64,000 nt of DNA, taken from contig CM065390.1 in assembly GCA_033060915.1 (NCBI GenBank), forward strand, positions 21,844,001 through 21,908,000, written 5' to 3'. The notes below the pieces were generated by a model. The model was given only the letters and a program-made list of their open reading frames with translations, did not search any database and was not told where the DNA came from. Each line of letters starts with the position of its first letter. Positions within the stretch are counted from its first letter, which is position 1. The stretch is from Euryodendron excelsum. Lineage: Eukaryota; Streptophyta; Magnoliopsida; Ericales; Pentaphylacaceae. Position numbers and translations under genes: made by a program. Of the stretch, positions 10,985 to 22,975 are shown in pieces.

Positions 10985-11878
10985 TCGTAATTTTAAAACA
11001 AATTATATTTTAGTCACTCATTGGCAATTTGAGATTGATTTATATACTATTCTTTGCTCGACCTTGAAGCCAAATTTCCAGAAGGGTCAAAAAAGATTCT
11101 AATTAGTCAATAGAACCTAAGTCACTGATTCACAATGCAGGTGCAGAAGCGAGTGTAGGTGTAGGAGCACTAAAATATCATTTGTGAAAATATTTCAGGA
11201 GTGGGAGCGTGTCTCTAGAACACAAGTACGCATACAGTAAATATTTCAGGTTTGGACTGCACAACAGTAAATATTTTTGGATTCCTTTACATTACTGGGC
11301 TTTCAGAAAGAAGTGTGTTTGCACATATTTGAATTGGAAAGGCTGGGAGAGAGGTATTTGTCATGGCATGCATCATGTTACCTAAGGGGTTGTGCAAATA
11401 CTTGCTATCATCAACCTTTTTGCATTATTGGCTAAGGAAACTTGAAGACTAATACGCGGCAAGAATTCTCTGTTCAAAAGACAAATTTTTGCTTGAATTT
11501 CTGAATGCTTGTGCTTGTTACTTTCCATACCTCAGACTTGTTTTCCACTCAATTCTTCTATTTTTTCACTAACGCTTATATCAATCAACATCGACCATTG
11601 AGTATTTGAATACAACTGCAAGAGGAAAAAAACAAAAGACACACTGTAGTACAGAGAAACTAATGAACAGTTACAAGCTAGTATGGAGTCAGAAAGCTTA
11701 TGTGACCGAGACAAAATATTTCTTCAGTGCCATTTCTAGAGGGAGAAAGGGGAAGATAACCATCCAATGTAGTTTATTCCAAGCACTACTTCTAGAGCGA
11801 AATAGGCAACGGACAAAAACATAGATTCTTTCTGAAGTGAAATCGTAAAAATTGCTTCACATGACGACATGATTAGGA
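10985..11878 (-). repeat. K2 3' flank module, split
   Basis: About 10,990-11,130 matches 8290-8410 (CTTGAAGCCAAATTTCCAGA, TCTAATTAGTCAA), and 11,465-11,878 matches 7985-8260 and 8860-9240. About 340 bases of other sequence (11,131-11,464) lie between. The GA run of the sister copies is reduced here to a GGGAGAAAGGGG stretch. Confidence 0.55.
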
Positions 11879-11879
11879 A

Positions 11880-14212
11880 TCAAGGTCTCTTAAGGTCTCG
11901 AAGGTATGGGTGATTCAGTGCATCAGAAGCTGTAATTCTTCCTCTTGGATTCAACCAAAGCATTTTCTGAATACATAAACCAGGGTGCAAGCACTGACAA
12001 CCAGAAATCCGCAGGTGAACTTAAAGATGTTTAATTTTCATTTTCTTTTAAGGATTTAATCAATATGCACCTTAGAATTACTGAGTTATCAAAAAATTTT
12101 TTTTTAATTTCTCCAAATATTTAAATATGCCCTTTGCATTGGCATTTCTGGTCATCGCTAAAAGCCTTTTTTTTAGCGATCCGCAGGTGGTGTATCTTCA
12201 TAATGATCTTGAGATTCATAATCACCCAGCACTATCAAATGATCAGGCTTGAACTATAACATCATCCTTAAGCTGGTCTATGTATTGGTAACTAATTGGT
12301 CCATTGACTCCATACAGCAGTCATATTACTGATCAAAACAATACTAGTCCATAATACCCTACAAAGTCAAATTGAGGAGAAACCAGCTCCAAACGTCTGG
12401 TAATAAGATTCACTATCTTCAATTTATGCTTGATTAACAGTAGTTATTTCATTATACTGACAGATTTTTTACCATCAATCACCTATCCAAAAGAGGAGCT
12501 AAGATTGTCTATAGGGAAGGATACCTGGTTTCTCTTTCAATCTTTGATAACTTTGTTGTACATCAAGCATACTAAACTATCAACTCAATTTGTTTACTTC
12601 AATACATTGGTGTTACTACTAAAGAAGATCGTTGTTCCTTCTTTAGCATAATTTGTACTGATAATCAGGTATCTGATGAACATAAGTTCCTAAAGCAAAC
12701 CAAATAAAAAGAAGGGGTAAAAAGATAAAGAACATGCTTATCAAAGCCTTGAGTGGAAGTGTTGGAAGTTGAAAAACAGTGACGTGGAGTAATGTTAAGG
12801 TAAGATACAAAACTTTTGTCAATCCAGATGAGATGACATTGACTTAAATATTTGTGTCAATCCATATGCAGGGTTACAGGGCACTGTTAAAAGAAATAAT
12901 ACCAGGACCCATCCAAGTGGAATATTTGATTGCCACCCCAAGTATAATGAAAATGGAGACTTACAGAAAGAATATCAATTCCATCTTTTTTGAGACCAGG
13001 GACTATTAGAGCCAGGTTCTGTACGGAAAAAGAATAGACACGGTAAGACGATTTTTTTCATTGAAGATTTTACACTAAGAATAATAAAACCATGCCTATA
13101 ACTCGAATTACCTTAGGTTCCTCATTGTCAAAAGTATCCAAACCGACTTGTCTAGTGAGGGACTGCATAGCAGAAGAAGAGGCGAAGAACATAAGGTTTT
13201 GGATCAGAAAAGATAAAACCACAGGTATAAACTGCTTTACCTGAGGTTGATTCTGGATGGATTTATGTAGAGAGATACATAATGAAGTCACACCAGGCCA
13301 TGTTTCCTCATTTGGCTTGCCCAAAATGCTTCACATTATAATGAATATGTCCCATTTCAGGGCATCTAGATGTCAACAATCAGTGGGTGCATGTGCATGT
13401 CTAAGCTATAGAGCACACCTGAAAATCTGGATCATTAGAAGATTCTCTGTTGGAGCCAAGAATAGAGGATGCCGGATCATCATCTCAGCAAATATACAAC
13501 CCATAGACCACATATCAACTGCAGCAGAGTAGTTTCAGTCGCCAACTAGGAGCTCTGGTGCTCTATACAACAAAGTTGCCACCTGAAACAGGTTCCCAAG
13601 AATTAAGAGCAAAGGCACCAATTTATGGAAGAAAATTGAGGAGACAGATGAAGTGTATTCAAATATGGTGTTAAAGCCCATTTAACATATTCCTTGCACT
13701 AAAGCCTAAGGAAGATATACTAATAAATCTATGGGGTTCAAATTTTCTTAGCCTATGTCAAGAAACAAACTAAAACCAAGTTATAACTATCAACATGAGT
13801 TCCTTTGCATGTACAGTTTTACAAGCATCCTGCACATAATGGGGGTTGCCAAATTTCTGGTATTTGAAGTACTAAATGGGAAAGAAAAGGTTTTTTTTTT
13901 TCAAACAACTAATAAAAGTTTGAACCAACCTTTGAGGTTCTATGTCCAAATATCTACAAGTATATGTTGATACTTCTTCATAATAAAACTTAATAGAAGC
14001 CAAAGCTAAAAGAACTAGGTGAATAAAAGCTGAAAATGAGTACTTTGCCTCCTCCAGTGCAAAGAACACGACATGCCCCAGCTGATCCAAAGTCTGCTAG
14101 CTTCACTATGCTTTTACTGCAATCTATCAGCAAACTCATAGGCACCAGATTTCTGTGCAGAATTTTATGAGTGACAATCAGCGAGACCGCTGAGAAGCTG
14201 ATGAAGAAACCT
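11880..14212 (-). pseudogene. K2: CDKA-like kinase, C-terminal half (exons 4-9)
   Basis: Exons at 14212-14044, 13582-13419, 13328-13241, 13162-13112, 13018-12965 and 11966-11880. The order and borders are the same as in K1, including the additional exon 7, but intron 8 is about 1 kb long against about 0.3 kb in K1. Exon 4 lost two bases in the Tyr-Cys-His-Ser-His stretch, shifting the frame. After it HRDLKPxN reads HRNLVPMS, so the catalytic Asp and the Lys are gone, although ADFGSA remains. Exon 5 has a TGA after LLVGD, most simply a CGA-to-TGA change at a methylated CpG. Exons 6 (GKPNEETWPGVTS) and 9 (GRITASDALNHPY) are clean. Exons 1-3 are absent. It probably shares its origin with K1 and then diverged. 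Confidence 0.8.
11967..12964. other. K2 intron 8
   Basis: About 1 kb between exons 8 and 9, longer than in K1 (303 bases) or K4 (308 bases). The extra DNA lies roughly between 12,060 and 12,820. The 73-codon frame at 12,430-12,651 in it has no recognisable domain. No TSD-bounded element was identified. Confidence 0.45.
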
Positions 14213-14438
14213 CTGCCAAGAAAATAAGAAACAGAATCATGCAAACTACACAGTCAATTCCCTCAGCATCATCATTAGTGTCACTAAAAATGGCAAAATT
14301 AGGTTTATGGTAATAGAGAATTTGGATGTTCCATGGAAATAAAATTATCTTACATTTGTGCATGTCTAATCCATATAGCACTTGAAAATTTTGATCAGTT
14401 GATGAAACTCTGATGGAGGAGAGAACAAAGGCTGTTGG

Positions 14439-15413
14439 TGTTGAAATTATTTTCAAAATATATAATATATGTAGTAGTTTTGGGGTTTTTCCATTTTGGT
14501 TTTGACTAGCTTTGAAGAAAGTCTTTATTGCCTTATTAAATGAATCCCACATCGAAAAGTGAGAAGTTTTGTAAGGCATTTATAAATGCCAACAACTTTC
14601 TATATATTGCTCTAAAGCAATGATTGGGTGTAGCACTCAAGTGTGAGCATGTGTGCCAAGCCACATGTGTGCCACGCGCATGTCTCGCGTGCGAGTTGCG
14701 TGGCACAATGTGGCGCACTTGGCGCTTGGACACGTGACACGTGCGCGTGTGGCGTGTGATCAAGACCATTGATTTTTGTCAATCATGATGATCAACGATC
14801 GGATGGCTAATACATAAGCAAAAAAGATCGTATGGTGAGAACCACACTTGATCATAGAGGTGTGACGTATGATATGATCAAATAATAAATAGATGCGATC
14901 TACACCGTTAGATTAAGAAATGGGCGATCTGACGGTTGTGTTTAAACCTGCAAGTGACTGTTAGAAATCAGTTATTATTTGAATTCTAACAGTCATGTCT
15001 GGTCCAAAAAGACACCAAAATGTTTATAAAAACATGACAAATTCGCAAACAAAAACATATAATTTTTCCTACAACTTCTCTATATATTGAAAGGCAATAC
15101 AGTTCATGATTCTTTTCTAGTTTTATTATTCATCATCTCTGAAGTCTGTTTCTGCAGAAATAAACATTCAGATTCTTGGCAGACTTGATAATTAGAGGGT
15201 ATTCGGATCTGATTTCGTGTGTGCAACACGCAGTCAGAATTGCAGATTTTTCTGGGCTCCATTGTATCCTGGAGGCAATTCGCCATTAACCCGGTGCACA
15301 CCAGATTCTGAGAATTGGTGGGGGCCAATATCGTCTTAAGGAAAGCGATATTAATCGTGCCTTGGATGCGATTATTCATCTTCTTCTTTCTTTTACAGAT
15401 TTCTGAACTAACA
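14439..15413. mobile_element. Solo LTR, Copia-type, in K3 exon 5
   Basis: A 975-base element starts TGTTGAAATT and ends GAACTAACA, with TGTT/AACA inverted ends. It is flanked by gttgg (14,434-14,438) and gttga (15,414-15,418), a 5-base duplication with one change. Removing it restores the exon 5 alignment with K1, K2 and K4. It carries no coding or internal region, so it is a solo LTR. Assignment to Copia rests on size, ends and the absence of Ty3 features, and is tentative. Confidence 0.75.
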
Positions 15414-15525
15414 GTTGAAGCACCATGTCAGCAAATATACAACCCACAGACTACATATCAACTGGAGTAGAGTATTTTCGGTCACCAAGTATGAGGTCAG
15501 GTGCCTTGTACCCTGTAGTTGCGAC

Positions 15526-16140
15526 CTTAAGTGAACTACAATCGACATGAGAACATATACCAAAATTACCAGCATAAAATTCAGAACAATTTGAATAAAT
15601 TTGCATTTGGACATGGTTTTAAAATGTGCTTAGAGATATTTCTAGAAGAAATTTCAGGAGATGAATAAATTGAATTCAGATGGGTGCTAAAACATGTCTA
15701 CATAGATTCCAAGCACTAAAGTTAAAGATCGGTACACTAATAAATCTTTGGTGTTAAAGTTTCAGTAGACTGTCACGAAATGCAAGGAGACCTAGTCTTG
15801 TTTCTCACTGTCAATATAACAAATTTCATGTATTCCTTTGCAAGTAAAGCAACCGGTGCACCATGTCAGCAGACCTTTTCAATTCAACGAAGAAAATAGA
15901 AAGAAAAGAAAGTTACGCTGAAGATCAATACAAGCACAGATTTCTTACTCTAAAAAATATTGTAAAAGAGATAGGAAAAAAAATATATAAACTGTCTTTA
16001 AGGCGCAGTATCCAAAAAGCTTTCAGTTATCAAGCTGGAAAAAATGAATTGGCAAGCTTACACTTCATCAAAATCAACTATTCAAGAGAATAAGTTAAAG
16101 CCAAAAGAAGCCAGGATAATAGAAGCTGAAAAATTAGTAC
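15526..16140 (-). other. K3 intron 4
   Basis: Aligns throughout with K4 intron 4 (55,063-55,618), including GAAATTTCAGGAGATGAATAA and the polypurine stretch AAGAAAATAGAAAGAAA. The small plus-strand frames in it are shadows. Confidence 0.6.
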
Positions 16141-16987
16141 CTTGTCACTTCCAGTATATGTCTCAACAGGAACACCACATGCCCTGGCTGATCCGAAGTC
16201 TGCTATCTTCACTCTGCTTTTATTACAATCTACCAGAAAATTCTCAGGTTTCAAATCTTAGTGGAGAATTTTGCAAGAATGACAATAAGTGAGACCACTT
16301 AGGATCTGATGCAGAAAACTCTGCCAAGAACAAACAAGTGGGAAAATGAATAAAAAACTGAACTGTCAAATTCCTTTAGCATCAGTATTACGACCTCTAA
16401 CATAGGAACGCAAGGATAATATTAATAAACAATGTGGATGTTTCCTGGAAATTAGATCATCTCTAATTTTTACATGGCATTGGACAATTCTATTGTTATC
16501 TTTTACTACTGAACTGAGTGTATAAACACTAGTTGACATCCGAGTCATGCTAGGATTTCATTTACTGTCTTGTTTCCAACATTGTTGTTATTTTACTTCT
16601 ACAATAATCAAATCAAGTCATCTAAGCAACCTGTAAACAATAAAAAATGATAAGAAATTACCTAGATCCGTAGATTTTTCCAACTTCCTGTTCTTAGAGT
16701 ACAAACAATTGAACAAAGTCAACAAGAATGGACAGGGAACAAATCACATCAGTTATCTGAGAATATCGACTATACAGATAATCAGATGTTGGATTTTTTT
16801 CCAAAGTAGCAATTAAACTTATTAGCCTTTGAGAATGGTAATAAATGGATAGCAAATGTCACACACTTTTATTTCTTGCGGCTTCTTGGCAATCTCTGGA
16901 GAAGCATCCATAAACTTCTTCAGGTTGAGGTTCATATACTCCAAAACAAGATACACTTTTATCTTTTTGTTCACTACATCTAGCAAC

Positions 16988-19593
16988 CTGTTACCAGAAT
17001 TCCATCAACTAATATGGTTTTTCAAAACCTAAAATATTAAAAATAAAACCAGTGGGTAAATGCAGCAGATGATTTAAATTCAAGAGCTCACTTTCTACTA
17101 AAAGTATGAGCAGTGTACTGCAAAAAGGATGCTTACGATAAACAAGAACCTATAAGCTCATAGAAAAAGAATTCTACACACAGCTGTCATTATACCAATC
17201 CACTATATCCAACTAACCAGGAGAAGAAACTGGAAAGAAATTCCTACTGAATATACTAATTTTTGCACAAACTTTCAGAGTGAGTTTATAACAGCCAAGA
17301 ACAGAAAACAGAATAGAAGGCAGTCATAGTACCTCAGTGGAAGCATCAATTAATGTATTTTATTTAGGTTAAATCCATCCACATGTGCGCGCGCACACAC
17401 ATCCTATAGTACATATTCATGGTTATGTACATAGAAAGAATGGATAGTTGGATACAAAAAGTCTGCTGAGTTAAACTATAGTAGCGTGTCCCAGTCTGAA
17501 GTGTTAAAGAAATTTGATATTAGAAAATTTCCATATAATTACATACATGAAAAGAATACTTATGAGAATATGGGGCTCAACAAGAATGGTAATATGCTGT
17601 ATAACATGTATGAAAATTTTCACAATACCCTATCTTTCTGCCATCATCTACAGCAAATTTCATACTACGTTGTGTAACTGTAAGGGGATGATTTTGATAA
17701 ACATGGACCATACAGACTTCAAAAGATGTCAGTTATTGTGATTGTTTTCATGTGACCATCATCAGCATAGACACAAACACATGGATGGTGAAAAGTCAAA
17801 AATACCAAGAGTGGATTCTAGAAAATATTTTGTAATCATTGAAATAAAAATTGAATGGAGCTATAAAGAAAATGAAATGCTCAAATGTCTATCTGCTTTA
17901 GGTTGCTTGGTAACCAAATGCCTGATAATTAGATTTATTGTTTTGATGGAAGACAGCAGGGTGACCTGGAGAAGAAGTTCCTCATGGGCAAGGATCAAAA
18001 TTTCGTTTCGAGGGGTCGTTTCGGTTGGCTCGAAAATGGAAACGTTTCGGAAACATTTCGGAAATGTTTCAGAATGTTTCGGAAACATTTCAAAAGTGAC
18101 AAATATTAAAATAGTAAAATACAATCTTTTGTATAAAAATTGTACACCTTTTATAAAAATTTTAAATTCGGGTTAATACAACTTATTGTTTAGATATGTA
18201 GCATTGTGTTTTGGTGCATTTTTCTATGTTTCAGTGTGTTTTGATTGTAATAATAGTGTTTCGATATTGCACTAGTGTTTCGTTTCGGTCCCTTAGAAAA
18301 CGAAAACGTTTCGGCCGTTTCGGTGGAAACAAATAGAAATTTTGTTCCTTGCTCATGGGAAGTTGAATTGTCAAGGTAAGATCCTACTGGAATTATCATC
18401 ATTTGACATGCCACGTATATTATCAGTGTGGCATCCCTTCAACCCTTTTACATATTAGAGCGGACCTCTCTTTTCATACACAGTGACAGTCACCAAAACT
18501 TTGAGTAATGTTCCATATATTACAGGTGCCTCATTCTGCTATATCTTAATGAATATTCTCTTCTCTCTTTTGGTTTCATTAGTTGTTGTATCATATTTTG
18601 ATGCAATAAAGAAGTGTGTATGCTATTTTCCAAGCTGTTTCTTCTTCATTTTTAAGAACCACTATACCCGTTAGAATCTAAACAAAAAACCTTGTTGATG
18701 AAATCTCTAAAATTATAGTATCAGTCTTTCTACAAGAAACTTCACATCATAAAAATATCATTTCACCTGAGTGTATAAATAAAATGATAATGACTTCTTA
18801 TTGGCATGAAAAAGATGAAGCACTTTGGCCAATGATTTATGAGAGAGCTTCCTGTCTGTTACTCAACAAAGAATGGGTTCTTCAGTTCTATATTTGTAAT
18901 TTAGCAAATGTAAAATGGTATATGGCCCAATCATGCTGATTGTAGCTAAGAAAACTTGCAAGCAGACATAAAAGTCTAAAGATAAATGAAGTTTAGCTGA
19001 TAGGAAATCCATTGGTTAAAAGGTTTTCGTAAGAAGCGGGGATCCACCATCAACATCTATCAAAGAAAAACCCTCTGAAAAAATAACTAGAAATATGGTT
19101 TAATCATGCCATGGGTATCAATCACTATCCACGTCACATACCTTGTAGATACTCCAGCAATTGCAATGCTTTATAAGAAACACAAGGTCCAACCTGAGGT
19201 TTATGTTTCTAAAAATTGGCTTTTTGAATGTGGCTTGTTTTTATGATAAATTCAGTTGTCAATAGTAAAAATTGTAATGACCAAAAATGACATGATGCAA
19301 CATTATCTTATCCATTAAAATTACATCATCCTATATTTTTCGGAGGATGGTGTTGGTACCACTTTTACCGATGGCAATAAATAATTGATCTTCAAATGGT
19401 TTAGAAAGACAGTAAATGTTCACCATTGTATTATATGAGGGAAGGTAAGTTCAGTTATGAAATCTGTGGGAAGCTACTTCAGAAACATGAAAAATGACTG
19501 TTTTGATCAGATACATCGAGGAACTGAGGTATTATTAGGTTCCGAATTTTATTTTTCGGCTTGTTATATGTCAAAATTATGGCCTATAATTTG
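16988..19593 (-). other. K3 intron 2, part left of the retrotransposon
   Basis: Aligns with K4 intron 2 (56,418 to about 58,585) in many blocks, such as AACAAGATACAC at the exon edge, GGTAACCAAATGCCTGATAA and CGGCTTGTTATATGTCA at the far end. The only large difference is the MITE at 17,989-18,351. A purine-pyrimidine run GTGCGCGCGCACACACA occurs near 17,384. No coding content. Confidence 0.65.
17989..18351. mobile_element. hAT-type MITE in K3 intron 2
   Basis: A 363-base insertion flanked by a perfect 8-base duplication, ctcatggg (17,981-17,988 and 18,352-18,359). Terminal inverted repeats start CAAGGATCAAAATTTCGTTT on the left and CAAGGAACAAAATTTCTATT on the right (complement). K4 has the same flanks without the insert. 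An 8-base TSD and CA-starting ends are hallmarks of the hAT superfamily. The interior is dominated by TTTCGGAAAC/GTTTCGG motifs and codes for nothing. Confidence 0.8.
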
Positions 19594-19769
19594 TGTAAGC
19601 ATCCCATTTTTGCCCGCTCGGCAATCTCCGGCCCGACCGGACTCAGTTTACAAATATCGTAACATGTGCAAGCTCGAGATGAGCCTTTCAATCCCCAGTT
19701 CAGTCAACTGGTCACTTCTCAAGCCTACAGGGACCCGCTGGAGCCATAAGCACCATCATTTCAGGCAGC

Positions 19770-20100
19770 TTTCCGGACCAGGCGGTCTTAGAAACCAACT
19801 CCATCTAGGTAGCTTCTTGAGATTGGGCGATCTCGGAAACCAACACCTTGTCAAATTCCAGACGGTTCACTTCTGGCGCCTGCTAGCCCGCCAATGTAGA
19901 ATGTCCGTCATTTGATAGTTCTCCGATATCGGGTGTTCTCGGAGACCAACACCACCCTCACAGGTAGCTTTCTGAGACCGGTCGTTCTCAAGAACCAACA
20001 CCACCCTACAGGTAGCTCTCTAAGACTAGGCATTCTTAGGGACCAACAACGCACAGGTAATTTTCCGAGACCAGGCAGTCTTGGGAACCAACACCTAGGT
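19770..20100 (+). repeat. About 60-bp tandem array in the 5' LTR
   Basis: Five to six degenerate units share GGTAGC-TTTC-GAGAC-GG-C-GTTCT and end in ACCAACACC. The same array occurs in the other two LTRs at about 34,105-34,440 and 44,320-44,655. Confidence 0.75.
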
Positions 20101-21329
20101 TAACACCGGCGCCCGCTAGCCCGACTCGGTGAAAAATGACCAAACTTGCCCCTTGAGCCTCCAGGCACGTCTTGGGAAAGTTCAAAATCACTCAAAACGG
20201 CAAATCCATCCTTCCAAAATGTTACTAAACTATTAGGCATCCCCCGCACGCAATTTGGTCCAATTCCGGTCCCATTCTGGCTAACTCCGGTCAAAATGAC
20301 CGTTTTGCCCTCGAACACCTCAGCACTGCACAAACCCCACCGAACAATAAAAGTCTCTCCCGAAACCATCCCTAAACTACTTGACACGCTTAACGTGGTA
20401 CGCCAAACCATTCTTGATCATTTTCAGTCAAACCCGGTCAAAATGACAATTTTGCCCCTAACAATCCAAACGCGCCCCGAAACAACACCGGTCCTAGGGT
20501 TTCGAATAAAGGGCCTCTCCATACACCCTTGTTTAACCTGTGAAGGACTTTACGACGCTAAACACTCACAACTAGATAAAAGTTCCCTGGAGCGTCTCAC
20601 AGACGCTTCGCCTAAATTATCTTTTCTTCCCGATTTCCTGGTTATAACGCATCATCAAACGACTGAAGAAAAGCATAAATCAGGGAATTCCTGAAAATTC
20701 ATTCATAGATCTTTCCATCGGTACGGCTCGATTAGATAGGTCGCTTCTTGAAGCCCCCTATCGTATGGCTCGAACAATGCCACTTTCAGCAACCCCTGGA
20801 GCGTCTCACAGACGCTCTGCCAAGGTTGACTTTTTCTTCGATTCCCTGATTGCAACGCACTGTCAAACGACTTGAGAAATGCATAAATCTAAGAATTGCT
20901 GAAAGTATTTTCAGAGTACTTTCCATCGGTACAGTCCGATTGAAAAGATCGCTTCTCAAAGGTCTCGATCACACGACACGAAAATAGCTATTTTCGAACA
21001 CCCTCAGAGCATATCACAGACGCTCCCCAAAGATGTCATTTTATGCACGCTTCCTGAGACAATATCCCGAGCTTCTAAACACCATTCAAACTTTTTGAAA
21101 ACACGAAAGTTCACGAGAAACCCTAGGAGAACATCGTGGGTGCAGTCGACTCCCCCGAAACCTTCCCGGTTGACTCAATTATCAAGAAAACGTTTAAATG
21201 AACACTCCCAACAGCGGAGCGTATGCTATATGTGCTCAGATTCTGATCGATGAAAATTTGATCAACCATCAGGATTTAACCAGTACACTAGGTGTCACGT
21301 GTCATTCTGGCAATGGAACAATACCTGCG

Positions 21330-21410
21330 CATGTGCTACATGCGCTAGGGCAAATTTTAGCCAAGTGCATGTAGCACATGTGCCAGGCTTGTTCCAGTTT
21401 GCCTATAAAT
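21330..21410 (+). promoter_or_regulatory. LTR core promoter with upstream palindromes
   Basis: TATAAAT at 21,404-21,410 follows a pair of related inverted motifs (CATGTGCTACATGCGC and GCATGTAGCACATGTGCC). The same arrangement occurs in the other LTRs (TATAAAT at 40,997 and 45,966). This is the likely U3/R promoter; the start site is not determined. Confidence 0.55.
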
Positions 21411-22654
21411 ACCAGCCTCCCCCTTTGCATATTCTAACTCTAAAATTGATGCGAAGCTTTGCTTAAACTACTCCAGAACCTCGAATCCCTACATATATTC
21501 CACCCGTCCAACACCTAGGCTAGGTTGCACCTCCCTCAAGGCCATACACTTCACCTACAAAGCCTTATACACCACTAAACACTCCTTTCCAGCCCTTCAA
21601 GCCTTCTTGAGGTCATTCAAGTTTCAATCAAGACATTCATTGAAGACTACAAGTGTGTTGAAGGCAAAATGTGGTATCTCTTTTACATTTGTGTCTTCCC
21701 CCACTCTTCTCTTCTCCTCTCCCTCCTAGCCTACTTAGGCTATTCTATATTTTAATCCCCATCTTCAACCCTCCTTTCTTGCATGCTTGAGCCAAGAGGG
21801 CTCTTAGTCCATGCTTAGAGGAAAGCGAGTGAGAGCCATCGTGTAGGGGGATCTCTTACTAGCCTACTTTAAGCTGGTATGGCCTAGGAGCCCCTTGTTT
21901 ATTTGGTGTAGCCTAAAAGCCTTATATGTGCTCATGACCTCTTGCAAATTACTATTTTGACCATATCTTGTGTGCTTGGCTTCATTTTCATGCTTATCAC
22001 CATGTTTTACAATGCCCACACTACTCTTATTTCCATGCCATTTCCAAGCTCTATATTTCTTTAAAAGAATGGTTCCAAGAATTGGCTCCTTGAAGTTCAG
22101 GATGATACCTTAGAAAATCATGCCTTAGATAATCCCCTACTAACCCCGTAACTCTCATTTTGGCAACATTGCATTTTAACTTGCATAAGAATTGTTTTCT
22201 AGCTCTCTAATTTCCAAGGTTTCCATTCTTTTAAGTTTAGTGGTTGGAATAGCCCCATGAAACTCTCTCTTGAGTGGTCTCCCTTTTATTTGGCTATAGA
22301 AACCCTCTCTTGATGGAATGGTCTCCTTCGAAAATGGTTTTCAAAATCCTTTTCCTAAAATGGATTTCAAAAATTCATTCTCTCCATCTTTGTATTAAAA
22401 ATGACGCATCAAAAGGTGGCCATTATCATGTCGATTTTTGGACCCCTTATACTCTTGATAATGGTTATAATGGCCGTGAGGAAACCTTCCTTAAAATGGT
22501 TTCAAGCATCACCCATACAAACCATACTTTTAGTTAGAGTCAAAATTTTCATGGAAATGATCTTCAAAAAGATTGCCTACCAAATTCCAATGCATAACAT
22601 ACTTTGTTTTTCAAAACTCTTTCCAAAAGTGCATCAAACAACCTTTTAAAATCA

Positions 22655-22975
22655 TTCTCCAATCCAACCTTAGGTTAACTTGACCTTAGTTATCCAACCC
22701 TGGGTTAACTTGACCCTAGTTGTCCAACCCTAGGTTAACTTGACCCTAGTTATCCAACCCTAGGTTAACTTGACCCTATTAATCCAACCCTAGGCTAACT
22801 TGATTCTAGTTCACTCACCTTAGGTTAACTTAACCATAGTTAGTTAACCCTAAGTCATCTTAACCTTAGGTGAACCCTACTCTAGTTAGTTAACCCTAAG
22901 CTATCTTAACCCTAGGTCAACCTAACCCAAGTTAGTAAACCTTAGGTCACCCTTAACTATAGGTTAACCTAAAAT
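22655..22975 (+). repeat. About 30-bp CCCTAGGTTAACTTGAC array
   Basis: At least ten degenerate units of about 28-31 bases built from CCAACCCTAGGTTAACTTGA. They also occur in the other two LTRs at 42,250-42,470 and 47,222-47,540, where copy number and divergence differ. They are not telomeric (no CCCTAAA runs). Confidence 0.85.

Larger units (their letters stand above)
14382..16987 (-). pseudogene. K3, 3' part: CDKA-like kinase exons 3-5
   Basis: Exon 3 (16987-16867) encodes the hinge region KVYLVLEYMNLNLKKFMD, typical of cdc2/CDKA. Exon 4 (16320-16141) encodes the catalytic loop and [10 protein letters not shown], but the catalytic Arg codon is TAA (H-stop-DLKPEN). Exon 5 runs 15525-14382 and is interrupted by a 975-base solo LTR at 14,439-15,413. 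It also has TAG for Trp in the DMWSVG motif, and its last base is changed before an intact GT donor. Exons 6-9 never follow. A few bases beyond exon 5 the sequence switches to the K2 intron 3, so K3 exons 1-5 are joined to K2 exons 4-9, giving a duplicated exon 4-5 pair in one transcription direction. Confidence 0.75.

Noticed and set aside
14590..14770. Z-DNA or regulatory island of GTGTGCC/GCGCACTTGGCGC motifs
   Set aside because: It lies inside the solo LTR and is most simply its own promoter region.
20146..20694. The 182-codon plus-strand frame in the 5' LTR (and 34,508 and 44,702 equivalents)
   Set aside because: Similar frames in the sister LTRs are shorter and shifted. The sequence is LTR, and low stop density reflects its GC-richer composition.
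22655..22975. Interstitial telomere repeats
   Set aside because: The unit is CCCTAGGTTAACTTGA of about 30 bases, not (CCCTAAA)n, and it is a regular part of the LTR.
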